A stretch of 38,850 nucleotides of DNA, from positions 617 through 39,466 of the forward strand of contig NWUY0302374742.1 in NCBI GenBank assembly GCA_004151065.3, read 5' to 3'. The DNA comes from Larix sibirica (Eukaryota; Streptophyta; Pinopsida; Pinales; Pinaceae). Positions 1-8,523 of this stretch are shown one piece after another. The stretch's first letter is position 1. Each line of letters opens with the position of its first letter. The notes under the pieces were generated by a model. That model was not told the DNA's origin, did not search any database, and was given only the letters and a program-made list of their open reading frames with translations. The translations under genes were made by a program, and so were the position numbers.

Positions 1-175
1 CGATTTGTCACTAGTTGAATGGGCGTTATGCCTTAGCTGCTGGGTAACCTGGGCATGGAACTAATGGTGGTGCTTGCTTGAGAATTGGTGCTGCTTCAAT
101 AGGTGGTTAAACTGCTACTGGTGCTTGCTTTTCCACCGATGCTACTGAAGCTACCATCTCTGCCTGGGGGTGTGG
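1..175 (-). other. Degenerate Pro/Ala/Val-rich coding-like segment
   Basis: Read on the minus strand, one frame gives Ala/Pro/Val/Lys-rich text (for example EKQAPVAV, then a stop, then PPIEAAPILKQAPP and PGYPAAKA). It is broken by stops and runs off the window edge. The PVAV and YPAA pieces resemble the larger block at 9600-12540, so it may be another decayed member of that family. No start codon or domain is visible and no function can be given. Confidence 0.3.
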
Positions 176-430
176 GAGGACAAGCTTCATCCTCTCTCTA
201 TCCTTCACCGGCCATCCATTTTCACCTCCTGTAGGCTATCCATCCTTCACCTCCGGTTGGGCGTTCGTTGCTTGCTTCTCAGCGATGGGCAGTGATGGGT
301 CGCTGGCTCGCTCTCGCGGGAACATTAACTTCAGCGGAGCTATTTCGTTTCCCACCGGGGGTGAAGAATGGATAGATCCAGTAACAGTTAACGAGGTTCC
401 TACCGGTTGAACTCCTCCACGAAATAGTTG

Positions 431-565
431 GTTCCAACTCCCGAGAGATGGGTGATTCAACTATCTGCAAGGATGGGTGATGGAGAATGGGTAATTAAAC
501 TAGTTTCAACTCCAGGATGGGTAAACTATCCTTCAATTAGAGGATGGGTAATTAAACTATCGAAG
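431..565. repeat. Imperfect tandem repeat, GATGGGTAATTAAACTA type
   Basis: Four related units occur in about 130 bases: GATGGGTGATTCAACTATC near 447, ATGGGTAATTAAACTAG near 487, GGATGGGTAAACTATCC near 515 and GGATGGGTAATTAAACTAT near 542. Copies 1 and 3 are also preceded by a shared TTCCAACTC/TTTCAACTCC. The spacing is irregular, so this looks like a decayed tandem array. Confidence 0.55.
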
Positions 566-1083
566 GTTACCCGGCTCCTTCATTGGATTGTTTTTCCTCG
601 TTACTACCCGTCCTTCACCCACGGTGGGGGATGGATAAACCCCTAGCCTAACGGGGAAGGAGCTCAACAGCCTAACGAGGAAGGAAGGCTATATACGTAA
701 CATGGCCACCGAGGTCGGGATAGTTCAACAACCTACCCTACACCCCCTGGCCGGTGAAGTCTTAATCCGGAGGTGGGGGATGGGGAGAGAAGGTGGGGGA
801 AAACCCGCCCACTCTTAAGGATCACCGAATCCTAACCCTAGCGTCTGAAGCCTTACTTTTCTTTTGAAATCTAACAGTGCTGGCCCTCACTCAAGCCAAG
901 TAAATTAGATGCCCTGCCTTATTAGAGCCTAACACAATAAACTCGGACTTAATTGTAGATGCTGATGGAAACAAACTTGACTTCTGCACCCTCACTCTTC
1001 CGATGAACCATCTTCCACTGTAGTTCTTTGCCTTGTTTAACTCTCAAACTGGAATACCACGCCTAACTTTAGAAAAAACCTGC

Positions 1084-1240
1084 CCTGCACACCGCCTAAC
1101 TCCCGTTACAACCTAAAAGCTCTCTTACCTGTTTAACTCCCTCGTAGCTCTCTGCCTTGCCTTCGTAAACCTTTACTGCTTAATCCACAACCTACCCTGC
1201 ACCGCCTAACTCGCTAACAACCCTTTCAGCTCTCTGAACC
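1084..1240. repeat. Imperfect ~40-bp direct duplication
   Basis: The segment from 1084 (CTGCACACCGCCTAACTC, later TACAACC and AGCTCTCT) recurs from 1197 (CTGCACCGCCTAACTC, later AACAACCC and AGCTCTCTGAACC). The copies differ by small indels and substitutions. No coding potential was seen. Confidence 0.5.
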
Positions 1241-1670
1241 TGCCTCACCCGTTCTATCTCTTTCCTTATCTGCTTCTCGATATCGATCTGCAACCTTCCC
1301 ACCCAAACCCGAAGAGCACATTGTATATATGATTTACTCTAGAGAGCGGTGGATATAAAGTGAAGCTATTTAATAAGAAAGAGAGAGAAAACTGACTATT
1401 AAGAGAGGTATTACTATAAAACTATATATTTCTTTTTTAGCTTAAGAGAAATAGACAAAATGGAGTTCCATTTTAATGGAGCAAGGTAGGATATTCTGCA
1501 ATGTTTTAGTTGGCTGCCAGATAAGTTGGAATTTTTGGACAAACTGCGATAATTAAATGGAGGGAAAATGCGCAATTATTCCTAGCAAAGTGCAATGGTA
1601 TTATAGACTCAATTTATAGGATTTTATCAAATAGAGAAGTCAGGACTTAGAATTGAGGGGGTTAGCTTTA

Positions 1671-1796
1671 AGGGGGTGCTAATAAGGTCCGGTCCGCCAA
1701 TTGATAAGAGGGATATAATATTAAGTAAGGCGCTGCGTATGTTCAAAAGGGCGTAGCATCTAAGGGGGGAGCTAATGTAATCCGGTCCGCAAATTG
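1671..1796. repeat. Two-copy direct repeat, ~34 bp, TCCGGTCCGC core
   Basis: Positions 1671-1704 and 1763-1796 both read AGGGGG-x-GCTAAT, then a few variable bases, then TCCGGTCCGC and CAATTGA or AAATTGA. The copies are in the same orientation about 92 bases apart. Confidence 0.6.
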
Positions 1797-1867
1797 AGGG
1801 GGGAGGTTACATTTAATAGGGGGCCGGTTCAACCTGCTAGCTAAAGTACTCCTTTCTTTTTCTGCGC

Positions 1868-1896
1868 GTAAGTAAGTAAGCCAGTAAGTAAGTAAA
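1868..1896. repeat. GTAA/AGTA microsatellite
   Basis: A run of GTAA units (GTAAGTAAGTAAG, CCA, GTAAGTAAGTAAA). Similar short runs occur at 12985-12997. Simple-sequence tract with no evident function. Confidence 0.7.
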
Positions 1897-2093
1897 GAGT
1901 CCTTGCATTATTACATATATACAACATGACTCCCAGACCTAGAGAATTATTTGAGCAAAATATCCTTGGTTACTTATCAATTAATTTTTCAGGATTTGTT
2001 ATGCAGATATAATGCCCGAATCTAGCGTAATTACATATATAAATAATTACCAGCAGCACGATCCCCTTCTACGTTTCGAGGTACGTTAAGTGA

Positions 2094-2116
2094 CTCGCCC
2101 GACAAAGGAGGGCGAG
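2094..2116 (+). repeat. Hairpin A, 7-bp perfect stem
   Basis: CTCGCCC (2094-2100) pairs with GGGCGAG (2110-2116) around the loop GACAAAGGA. It is a near copy of the hairpin at 2147-2169, and the two stem positions that differ have changed in both arms so that pairing is kept. It is probably part of intron RNA structure or a small mobile palindromic element. Confidence 0.65.
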
Positions 2117-2146
2117 GGACGAACGCTCGACCGAAGGGATTTCTCG

Positions 2147-2169
2147 CTCATCCGACAGAGGAGGATGAG
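2147..2169 (+). repeat. Hairpin B, compensated copy of hairpin A
   Basis: CTCATCC (2147-2153) pairs with GGATGAG (2163-2169) around GACAGAGGA. Compared with hairpin A, GC becomes AT in the 5' arm and GC becomes AT in the 3' arm, while the loop differs at one base. Confidence 0.65.
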
Positions 2170-2406
2170 GGCCGCCATCGATTTATCACGCGATTTCCAT
2201 AGGTAAATCGAGGGCGAAGCCGCTCATAAATATTTCCCATAGGGAATAATAAAGAAAGAAAAGGGGAGAACCTTGTTCCCGGCCGAAGGTGTACTTCCTG
2301 AAAGATTGTTTCCAGAAATCCGATCCGTCCCGGCAGGAGGGCCTCAGATATCGAGGGGGAACAAAAAACGGGCTTTGCTCCCCTTTCCAATATGAATAAA
2401 TAGGGG

Positions 2407-4602
2407 TTGAAGTTCAGACCGCTCACAGTAGTAGTACCGATAGATAAGATCATTAAAGGGGCGATAAGAGTGGTACCCGAATCCATTTACGATCTCGAGT
2501 TTCCGGACACATCGCACTTCCGCCCGGGTCGAGGCTGCCACTCGGCCCTAATACGGATTAGAAAAGAGTGGGGAACCTCGTGTAAAGTAATCTTGGAATT
2601 CGGCATAATAAAGTGTTTCCACACCATCGACCGACATCGACTCATTTCAATCTTTAAGGAAGAGATCGACGATCCCAAGTTCTTTCGCCTCACCCATAAA
2701 CTGTTTTCCGCCGGACGACTTGTAGGAGGTGAGAGGGGTGGCCGCCCTTCCTACTATGGGGTGGTCCCACACAGTGTACTACTATCGGCCCTACTAGGCA
2801 ACATCTACCTACACAAGCTCGATCAGGAAATAGAGAGGATCCGACAGAAGCACGAAATTCCGATTGTTCAGATAATAAAATTGGTTCTATTAGAGACAGG
2901 TCGTATTGATGACCAAGAAAACTCTGGGGAAGAGGCAAGCATTAACTCTCCCCCAGTGCCAGTGGGAGGAGACAAAAGAGCCATCATTGTGGGGGGGGTA
3001 ATTCGCATCCAACGCGAAGCGGCGTTTTATTCCCTTGTTTTGTCGTGGCACACCCCCCCCACAAGCACCCCCCGGCGAAGGGGGGACCAGAAAACGCCTT
3101 TAGTTTCCCCCCCTTCCCTTGCCGCCTTATTTAACAAGCCCTCGAGCCCCCTTTGCGCCGCCTTACTCATTCGTGAAGGAGCCGCCGGGTTTACCCCGAA
3201 ACGAATAAAGGAGGGTGGAGAACGCCCCTTCTATAATAATAAGAATAATGGGGTAGCGTTCTCCATAAAAAACCCTATTAGGTGTTGCAGAAGAAGGGGC
3301 CTGCTGATAGAGCTGGGCGGGGAGCTAGTTATCGTCGGGTTGGAAAGACGCCTAGCCCGTAAGCAGGGGCTATCCCCTGTTCACTTCGATGACCTATACT
3401 TAATTAGGATTTGTCACGCGCGATATGCCGACGACTTACCACTGGGAATCGTGGGTACCGTAGAGCTCATAAGAGGAATCCAGAAACGTATCACCCACTT
3501 CCTACAATCCGGCCTGAACCTTGAGGTAGGCTCTGCAGGATCAACTTACATAGCTGCACGGAGTACGGTAGAATCCCCCGGTACGGTCATTCGGGAAGTC
3601 CCTTCGAGGGCGACTCCCATACAATTCTTGCGAGAGCTGGAGAAGCGTCGGAGAGCAAAGCACCGTATCCATCTCACAGCTTCCCACCTACGCTCCGCCA
3701 TCCATTCCAAGTTGGAGGACCTAGGGAGGAGTATCCCGATCCAACAGCTGACGAAGGGGATGGAAACAGGGAGTATACAGGACGCGGTTCAACTAGCGGA
3801 GACTCTTGGAACAGCTGGAGTAATAAGTCCCCGAGTTAGCGTGGGCGTATTATGGGAGACCATCAAGCACATCCGGCGAAGATCAGGGGAAATATCGTGT
3901 CGGAGCAACGTGCCATCAGACGTTCAACAGGCAGTCTCACGATCGGGCAAATCGTTGAGCGTCTGGGAGTTGTCATTGTATACTCCCAGAGAAGCACTGG
4001 GGGGTCGGGAGGCGGGGGAAGGAGGGAGACACTGGGAACAGACGGGGGGATCTTTTAGCAGCAAATTACCCATACAGATAAGAGCGCCTGTGAGAAAGAT
4101 ACTCCAAAGGCTTCGGGATAGAGGTATCATTAGCCGGAGAAGACCCTGGCCGACCCACGTGGCCTGCTTGACGAACGTCAGCGACGAAGACATCGTAAAT
4201 CGGTTCGCGGGCGTCGCGATAAGTCTCCTGTCCCACCATAGGTGCTGCGACAACCTATATCAAGTCCGAACGATTGTCGACTACCAGATCCGCCGGTCCG
4301 CTATATCCACCCCTGCACACAAGCACAAATCCTCGGCGCGGAAGATAATCCCAAAGTACTCCAAAGACTCACACATAGTCAATAAAGAAGGTGGTAAGAC
4401 CCTTGCCGAGTTCCCCAACAGCATAGAGCTTAGGAAGCTTGGACCAGAGTCATTCCTTACAAGTAAAGATCTGAACAACGAGGAGCACGCGTACAAGACC
4501 TTATATCAGGTGTACATACGAGATGTACGAAGCGTGATCCGTCGGTCTGAACCGTTGTGTCGGGGGGGTGTGGAGAGGGCGGCCCCACCCACCCTTAGAT
4601 AG
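2407..4602 (+). CDS. matR: matR, group II intron maturase-related protein
   Basis: Mitochondrial maturase encoded inside the last nad1 intron; the family binds group II introns and assists their splicing. The frame is open for 731 codons. A reverse transcriptase domain fills the first half: FRPGRGCHSAL near residue 38, VPHSVLLSALLGNIYLHKLD near 120 and an intact YADD at 340-343 (3424-3435). Then comes a long linker and the maturase X domain from about residue 559 (RAPVRKILQRLRDRGIISRR), with HVACLTN and TLAEFPNSIEL typical of matR. Start is uncertain: an in-frame TAG lies at 2401-2403, there is no ATG near the N terminus, and 2407 is TTG. The usual angiosperm ATG appears to align with ATT at 2452; GTG at 2470 is another option. 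The C terminus runs about 40 residues beyond the angiosperm ending I remember. Codons such as those for P in ARYADDLPLG suggest C-to-U editing. The identity is secure; the start is not. Confidence 0.95.
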   Translation: MKFRPLTVVVPIDKIIKGAIRVVPESIYDLEFPDTSHFRPGRGCHSALIRIRKEWGTSCKVILEFGIIKCFHTIDRHRLISIFKEEIDDPKFFRLTHKLFSAGRLVGGERGGRPSYYGVVPHSVLLSALLGNIYLHKLDQEIERIRQKHEIPIVQIIKLVLLETGRIDDQENSGEEASINSPPVPVGGDKRAIIVGGVIRIQREAAFYSLVLSWHTPPTSTPRRRGDQKTPLVSPPSLAALFNKPSSPLCAALLIREGAAGFTPKRIKEGGERPFYNNKNNGVAFSIKNPIRCCRRRGLLIELGGELVIVGLERRLARKQGLSPVHFDDLYLIRICHARYADDLPLGIVGTVELIRGIQKRITHFLQSGLNLEVGSAGSTYIAARSTVESPGTVIREVPSRATPIQFLRELEKRRRAKHRIHLTASHLRSAIHSKLEDLGRSIPIQQLTKGMETGSIQDAVQLAETLGTAGVISPRVSVGVLWETIKHIRRRSGEISCRSNVPSDVQQAVSRSGKSLSVWELSLYTPREALGGREAGEGGRHWEQTGGSFSSKLPIQIRAPVRKILQRLRDRGIISRRRPWPTHVACLTNVSDEDIVNRFAGVAISLLSHHRCCDNLYQVRTIVDYQIRRSAISTPAHKHKSSARKIIPKYSKDSHIVNKEGGKTLAEFPNSIELRKLGPESFLTSKDLNNEEHAYKTLYQVYIRDVRSVIRRSEPLCRGGVERAAPPTLR

Positions 4603-4807
4603 AGCATGCAGATGCGCCATGTTGGCCTTTTGGATTCCTTCGGTAACCCCGCCCGGAGGAAGGAGCTATCAATAAATGAGGGTACGCACGCATCCGACGC
4701 AAGGTTATTACTTACCTGAGTTAGAAGGTAAGTACCTTCCGTCCGTGCGAGGACGGGTTCGAGGACCTAGATGTTGCGTCGAAGGGATACTAAATATTCC
4801 CGGGACG

Positions 4808-4841
4808 GAGCCGTATGACGCGAGAGTGTCACGTACGGTTC
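4808..4841 (+). ncRNA. nad1: Group II intron domain V
   Basis: The 34-base element begins GAGCCGTA and ends TACGGTTC, the paired strands of a classic domain V. The catalytic AGC triad is at 4809-4811. The upper stem TGACGC/GTGTCA is capped by a GAGA (GNRA) tetraloop. It lies about 205 bases after the matR stop. An intact domain V supports a spliceable intron. Confidence 0.9.
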
Positions 4842-4850
4842 CTTTGAGAA

Positions 4851-4914
4851 GGGTGTGATACCACCACCTATCAGGCCCGACGAGCGGTCCACGGAGCTGC
4901 ATCCCCACTCACCC
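4851..4914 (+). ncRNA. nad1: Group II intron domain VI and 3' splice site
   Basis: GGGTG (4851-4855) pairs with CACCC (4910-4914), and the unpaired A at 4907 is a good branch-point candidate, 7 bases before the inferred junction. The 3' splice site at 4914/4915 agrees with the 258-base size I remember for the terminal nad1 exon. The intron would end in CCC instead of the common AY, so the exact junction needs cDNA evidence. Confidence 0.65.
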
Positions 4915-5172
4915 AGTCTATGTACATCGCTCCCTCCAGGAGGTCGGCCGCCTATCCCAGATCTTCCCATTTTCAATAAGATCCCGGGCTCGATCTGGTT
5001 TAGTATAAAGGTTATTTTCTCCCCGTTCTTATATATATGGGTCCGTGCAGCATTTCCACGATATCGTTATGATCAATCAATGGGACCTGGCCGGAAGGTC
5101 TTCTTGCCTCTATCATTAGCTTGGGTAGTCTCTGTTTCTGGTGTTCCAGTCACCTTTCAATGGCTCCCTCAA
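4915..5172 (+). CDS. nad1: nad1 terminal exon (exon 5), C terminus of NADH dehydrogenase subunit 1
   Basis: Encodes the last ~85 residues of the ND1 membrane subunit of complex I, next to the quinone channel. Recognisable pieces are [54 protein letters not shown] and VTFQWLP. Compared with the conserved plant protein as I remember it, about nine codons need C-to-U editing: 7, 11, 15, 36, 37, 55, 58, 60 and 78 of the exon (for example CGG to UGG at 4945 and 5092, TCA to UUA at 5078). The usual end falls on CAA (5170-5172), which editing would turn into UAA. Without it, translation adds one Gln and stops at TGA (5173-5175). Exons 1-4 are not in the window. Confidence 0.93.
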
Positions 5173-5175
5173 TGA

Positions 5176-7365
5176 AAGTAAAGTGTCTGAAGAAGCGGGC
5201 TACTCCCCGAAAATGCCCGCCCGTAGGTTCTAGTGTTGTTGGGGCAAACTCGCTCGTTCTGCCTGCTATCGTGATCCTGTTTTTATATCCAGTAATCGAA
5301 GTTCCCCGCCCGCTTCGCCCGGGCTATCCTTTCGCCTCCTTATCGCCATGCCAGTGAACAAGCCTCAAAGTAAGTCCGATAATGAATAGGATTGGCTGAT
5401 GGAGATTCATTCTCAGATGTATCCGTAAGGTTCTCCCGCGAGGGGAAGGTCCTTACCTTCTTCGCAGAGGTCAGACCTTTCAGGATCTTACCGCTTTAAT
5501 AGGGGGAGAGGGAGAGGGCACAGGACACTTCTATTTCTTCCAATATTTCCTGGAGTTGTTGGCCAGGCTCCGGCGAATCAAGCAATAATGCAATTCGATT
5601 TGCTTTGCCTGAAGTCCTAATCTGAGGATGTTAGGGATGCGCTCGTTATTCACTCACTGTAAATAAGTAAGAGTTCTAAAAATAAGGCTAGACCCATATG
5701 GCTAGACCAGTGGGTTAGTAGAGGGGCTTACTTCAGCTCGATATAAAAACCACTATATAGACCAACCAAAACTGTTTGATATTTCAAGATTGAGCTGTTT
5801 GAAGGGATATAGCTGATTATCCCTTTATTTGCCCCATTCTTATTCTAGGGAGGAGGGGACTTATTCAACTAGTAAAGAAATAAAGAAATCCTGCTTGCCT
5901 CGCGAACCATGTTGCCTGCTTTAGATGGCTAGCTTCTTTTGCTTCACTAGCTCATTCATTATTAGATAAGGGCCTTGGTAATGAATGGCAAATAATTGGA
6001 ACTAGTACTTTAGTGAATCGGATTGGACACCACACTAGAAATGGATAAAGAGAAAAACAGATATACGAGCATTCTATATAAATAAGGCAGCACTATGATT
6101 TGATTGGACATTGTTACCCACATTAACCAAGCTAGCATAATGGATAGAACCAACAACTAATTACTTAAGCATTGAAGAAAGCAGACAACACCGGATCTGA
6201 TTATCCAGCTTGAGTTTTATAAGTAGAAAGCAAATCTTTCCCTCTTTTTATTAATTAAGGAGGGAGAGACAACTCTTATGTTGCTTTAGTAGATAAAGAA
6301 AGAAAGAGGCCGGGAACGAAATAAGAGAGATGTATCCTCGCAGGGAACAGGAAATGGGTAATTGGTTGGCCCTTTATGATAGAAATAACAGGTTGGGATG
6401 CGCATGTGGCTTCTTCCTCAACTCTGGTAAGGGGCGATATTTATTGGGCAAATATAAGAGTAGGATAAAGCCTAAGATCTTCAAGGGAGTGTTCCTGGTT
6501 ATTCGTAAGGGTGTTTGAAAACTAAATGATCGAGTTCACCCAGCATAGGTAATAGTTAAGGCATCCGAGTAAACATCCAAACCTGTTCGAGCGCCAAAGC
6601 CCACTGTTCCAGTTTCATATTCTCCCGTTACATCTTGACCCATAATACGGCTCCAATGCGGGTTATCCTTCCTGGAAAATGGCCAATGAGCTCGTTTTGA
6701 AACACAACTATTATCATTATTCTGTTTACAGTAAAGGTAATGTTTATGATAATGCTCTTACCCCATATGGGGTATCAATAATCTGGCAAAACTTTGGTTT
6801 ACTGGGAAAACATGTAAGAACATAAGCTCTGCAAGCCCCCGGATAAGTGTCGCAGCTAGACACCAGCGAGAAGCACTCACTGATAGTCGCTGTTACTTCT
6901 CCCGTTTACCCTTAGCCACTTTATCCACAAGCTGTCTCTTCGTCGAGGCAAAGAAACAACCTTAGGACCTTACCTATGTGGCAGGCTATCAAGATGGCAA
7001 CATCACACATGCCGCTGATCTAGATTCTAATTTATATAGATAGATGGCTCTGATGCGCCTACCCTCTCCAAGGCCGGTTACCTTTTTGTATATGGTTATT
7101 AAAAGAACGACCGACACAATACGAGAATGCATTGCTCTTTACTCGACTATCAGCCCATCACTCTGTTCCGATTCGGCTTAACTCAGCCTGACAGTTATTA
7201 GCACATAAGCGCTACGCACCGGACAAGCAATGAATAAGCAAGCCTGCCGATCCAGTCCAAACAAAGCACATGCCGTCATCAGTTATTCTGCATCGATCAA
7301 GCGCCCGTCTCAAGCCAATAAAAATAGGTACGGGCTCGTGGCCAATCTATCTATAGGTGATCTTG
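5176..7365. other. No recognised gene downstream of nad1
   Basis: Directly after nad1 there is a GC-rich stretch with a small hairpin (GCCCG at 5308-5312 with CGGGC at 5320-5324), which could help define the nad1 mRNA 3' end. Beyond this, only short unconvincing frames were seen. One starts with ATG at 6330 and gives 62 residues rich in Lys, Gly and Arg without a known motif. Around 6830-7220 the minus strand shows long coding-like text with several stops that I could not identify. Confidence 0.45.
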
Positions 7366-7395
7366 GCCACCAGGTGGAGCGCCACCAGGTGGAGA
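7366..7395. repeat. Tandem 15-bp palindromic repeat
   Basis: Two consecutive units GCCACCAGGTGGAGC and GCCACCAGGTGGAGA. Each contains the odd-centred palindrome CCACC-A-GGTGG. A related CCAGGTGGA is found at 7449-7457. The units could form small cruciforms or RNA hairpins. Confidence 0.7.
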
Positions 7396-7689
7396 AAGCC
7401 CGGTATAGTTAATCTCTTAGTTTAGCTAAGCGCTTTGGTTCTCTTAGCCAGGTGGATAAGGAAAGCGGAATAATCCCTTTGCTTAGCGGGGTGGACTAAA
7501 AAGAAATAGTATTTCTATGGCTTAATAGACTTAATGAACACTTTGATTTACATAGAGACGGAAGGACGCTTTTACTGGTAAACTGGGATATATACATACG
7601 CGCTCGAATTGGACTATCATCCGAGCCCACCCTCCTTTCTTTCAAGGACAACAAACCGAGCGCTACGGAATGATACTGGGAGCTTAGTG

Positions 7690-8258
7690 ATTCAGGACTC
7701 TTTCCCTCCTTCCAGGCCCACCTTTCTGGCCAGCTAGTGTATATCCTTTCTGCCGTAACCTTTGTACTATCCTTTACATTGGTGCGTTCAATGTGATAGT
7801 TCCTTCACGGGCACTGGGAGGGGGTTACACAAATTCCATACCAAGTATAGTACCTCTTTCTCGTATTAATTTAGCTCTAAACTCCAGTCCACCGAGGAAA
7901 AAGAGTTCACCTGAAGAATGAGGGTGAGGTGGTTCCTCATCAAATTATGCATTTTAGTCACTACGTCCCAAGTGCTCTTATCATTGGTTGCCCTTTAAGC
8001 TATGGTAACATCGTCACAATATCTTGCGTATTGGACCCCAAGTTCATTGCATAGCTCTGTGGAAAACAAATCTAACCGGTGAAATAGAATGTTCATTAGG
8101 ATTGGGGATAGAACAGAGCCTTGGGGAATCCCAGTGCCCGTATTAGTCCTTCTTCCGTGCCTCTAGCCGTGAACTTCACTCTTTTTACGCACCCCATCTG
8201 CGCCTTTCCTACCTGCGCTCCTTATACCCAGAAGTTTATTCTCCTTGGTGCCTGAAAG
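7690..8258 (-). pseudogene. Decayed group II intron-type reverse transcriptase/maturase
   Basis: Reading the minus strand from 8255 down gives an RT palm: GIPQGSVLSPIL (about 8132-8097), then FHRLDLF, then ARYCDDVTIA with the catalytic box as YCDD (8010-8021). After one frameshift near 7920 comes FLGGLEFRAKLIRERG, as in the RT-to-thumb transition of intron maturases, and then LNAPM, a stop, and RIVQRLRQKG (about 7780-7745), which resembles the start of a maturase X domain. In-frame stops lie at about 8163, 7995, 7825 and 7774. All are TAA or TAG, which would be Gln codons after a single T-to-C change. It differs from the intact matR (ARYADD) and so is not a recent copy of it. No domain V was found downstream on the same strand, so no intact host intron is evident. 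A LINE or plasmid RT is less likely because of the X-like tail. Confidence 0.75.
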
Positions 8259-8523
8259 TCAATGCGAGTGCAATAAAATTGAGCAGCTTTTCATTCAATG
8301 CTAGCTTTCTTTCTTTTCTAAAGTAAAGACTTAACTTAAAAAAAGGGAGGAGTCATGTCACTGGATTCTTTTATTACCAACCGAAGTTGTTTTGGTTCGG
8401 AATGGGTAACAACATAGGAATTCAGAACAGCGAAGCAAAGCAGGGCGGGGACCGGTTTGAATAGCAATAGCATTGCTTTCTCGGCTCGTAAGTTGTTCGT
8501 TCCACGGACCGACCGCTATTTAA

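Larger units (their letters stand above)
176..2090. other. Non-coding DNA with short imperfect repeats
   Basis: No gene is recognised. Open frames here are short and overlap on both strands. The stretch holds several local duplications, listed separately, and runs of simple sequence. It is upstream of the nad1 intron and may include part of that intron's 5' region, but no nad1 exon 4 could be found in it. Confidence 0.5.
2094..4914 (+). other. nad1: nad1 fourth group II intron (3' part, with matR in domain IV)
   Basis: This is the 3' portion of the last nad1 intron, the one that carries matR in seed plants. The evidence is the order of parts: matR frame, domain V (4808-4841), domain VI (4851-4914) and the terminal nad1 exon at 4915. 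The 5' limit is uncertain. 2094 is simply the start of a strongly structured stretch (hairpins at 2094-2116, 2147-2169, 2191-2210 and 2234-2246) before matR. No exon 4 was recognised upstream in the window. The intron is therefore either very long on its 5' side or split and trans-spliced, as known for this intron in several seed plants. Confidence 0.7.

Noticed and set aside
4708-4976. Minus-strand frames over the intron end and nad1 exon
   Set aside because: Shadows of the structured intron domains and of nad1 exon 5.
6640-6675. ATACGGCTC as possible reverse-strand domain V for the decayed maturase
   Set aside because: No partner GAACCGTA and no 34-base hairpin; too far from the pseudogene.
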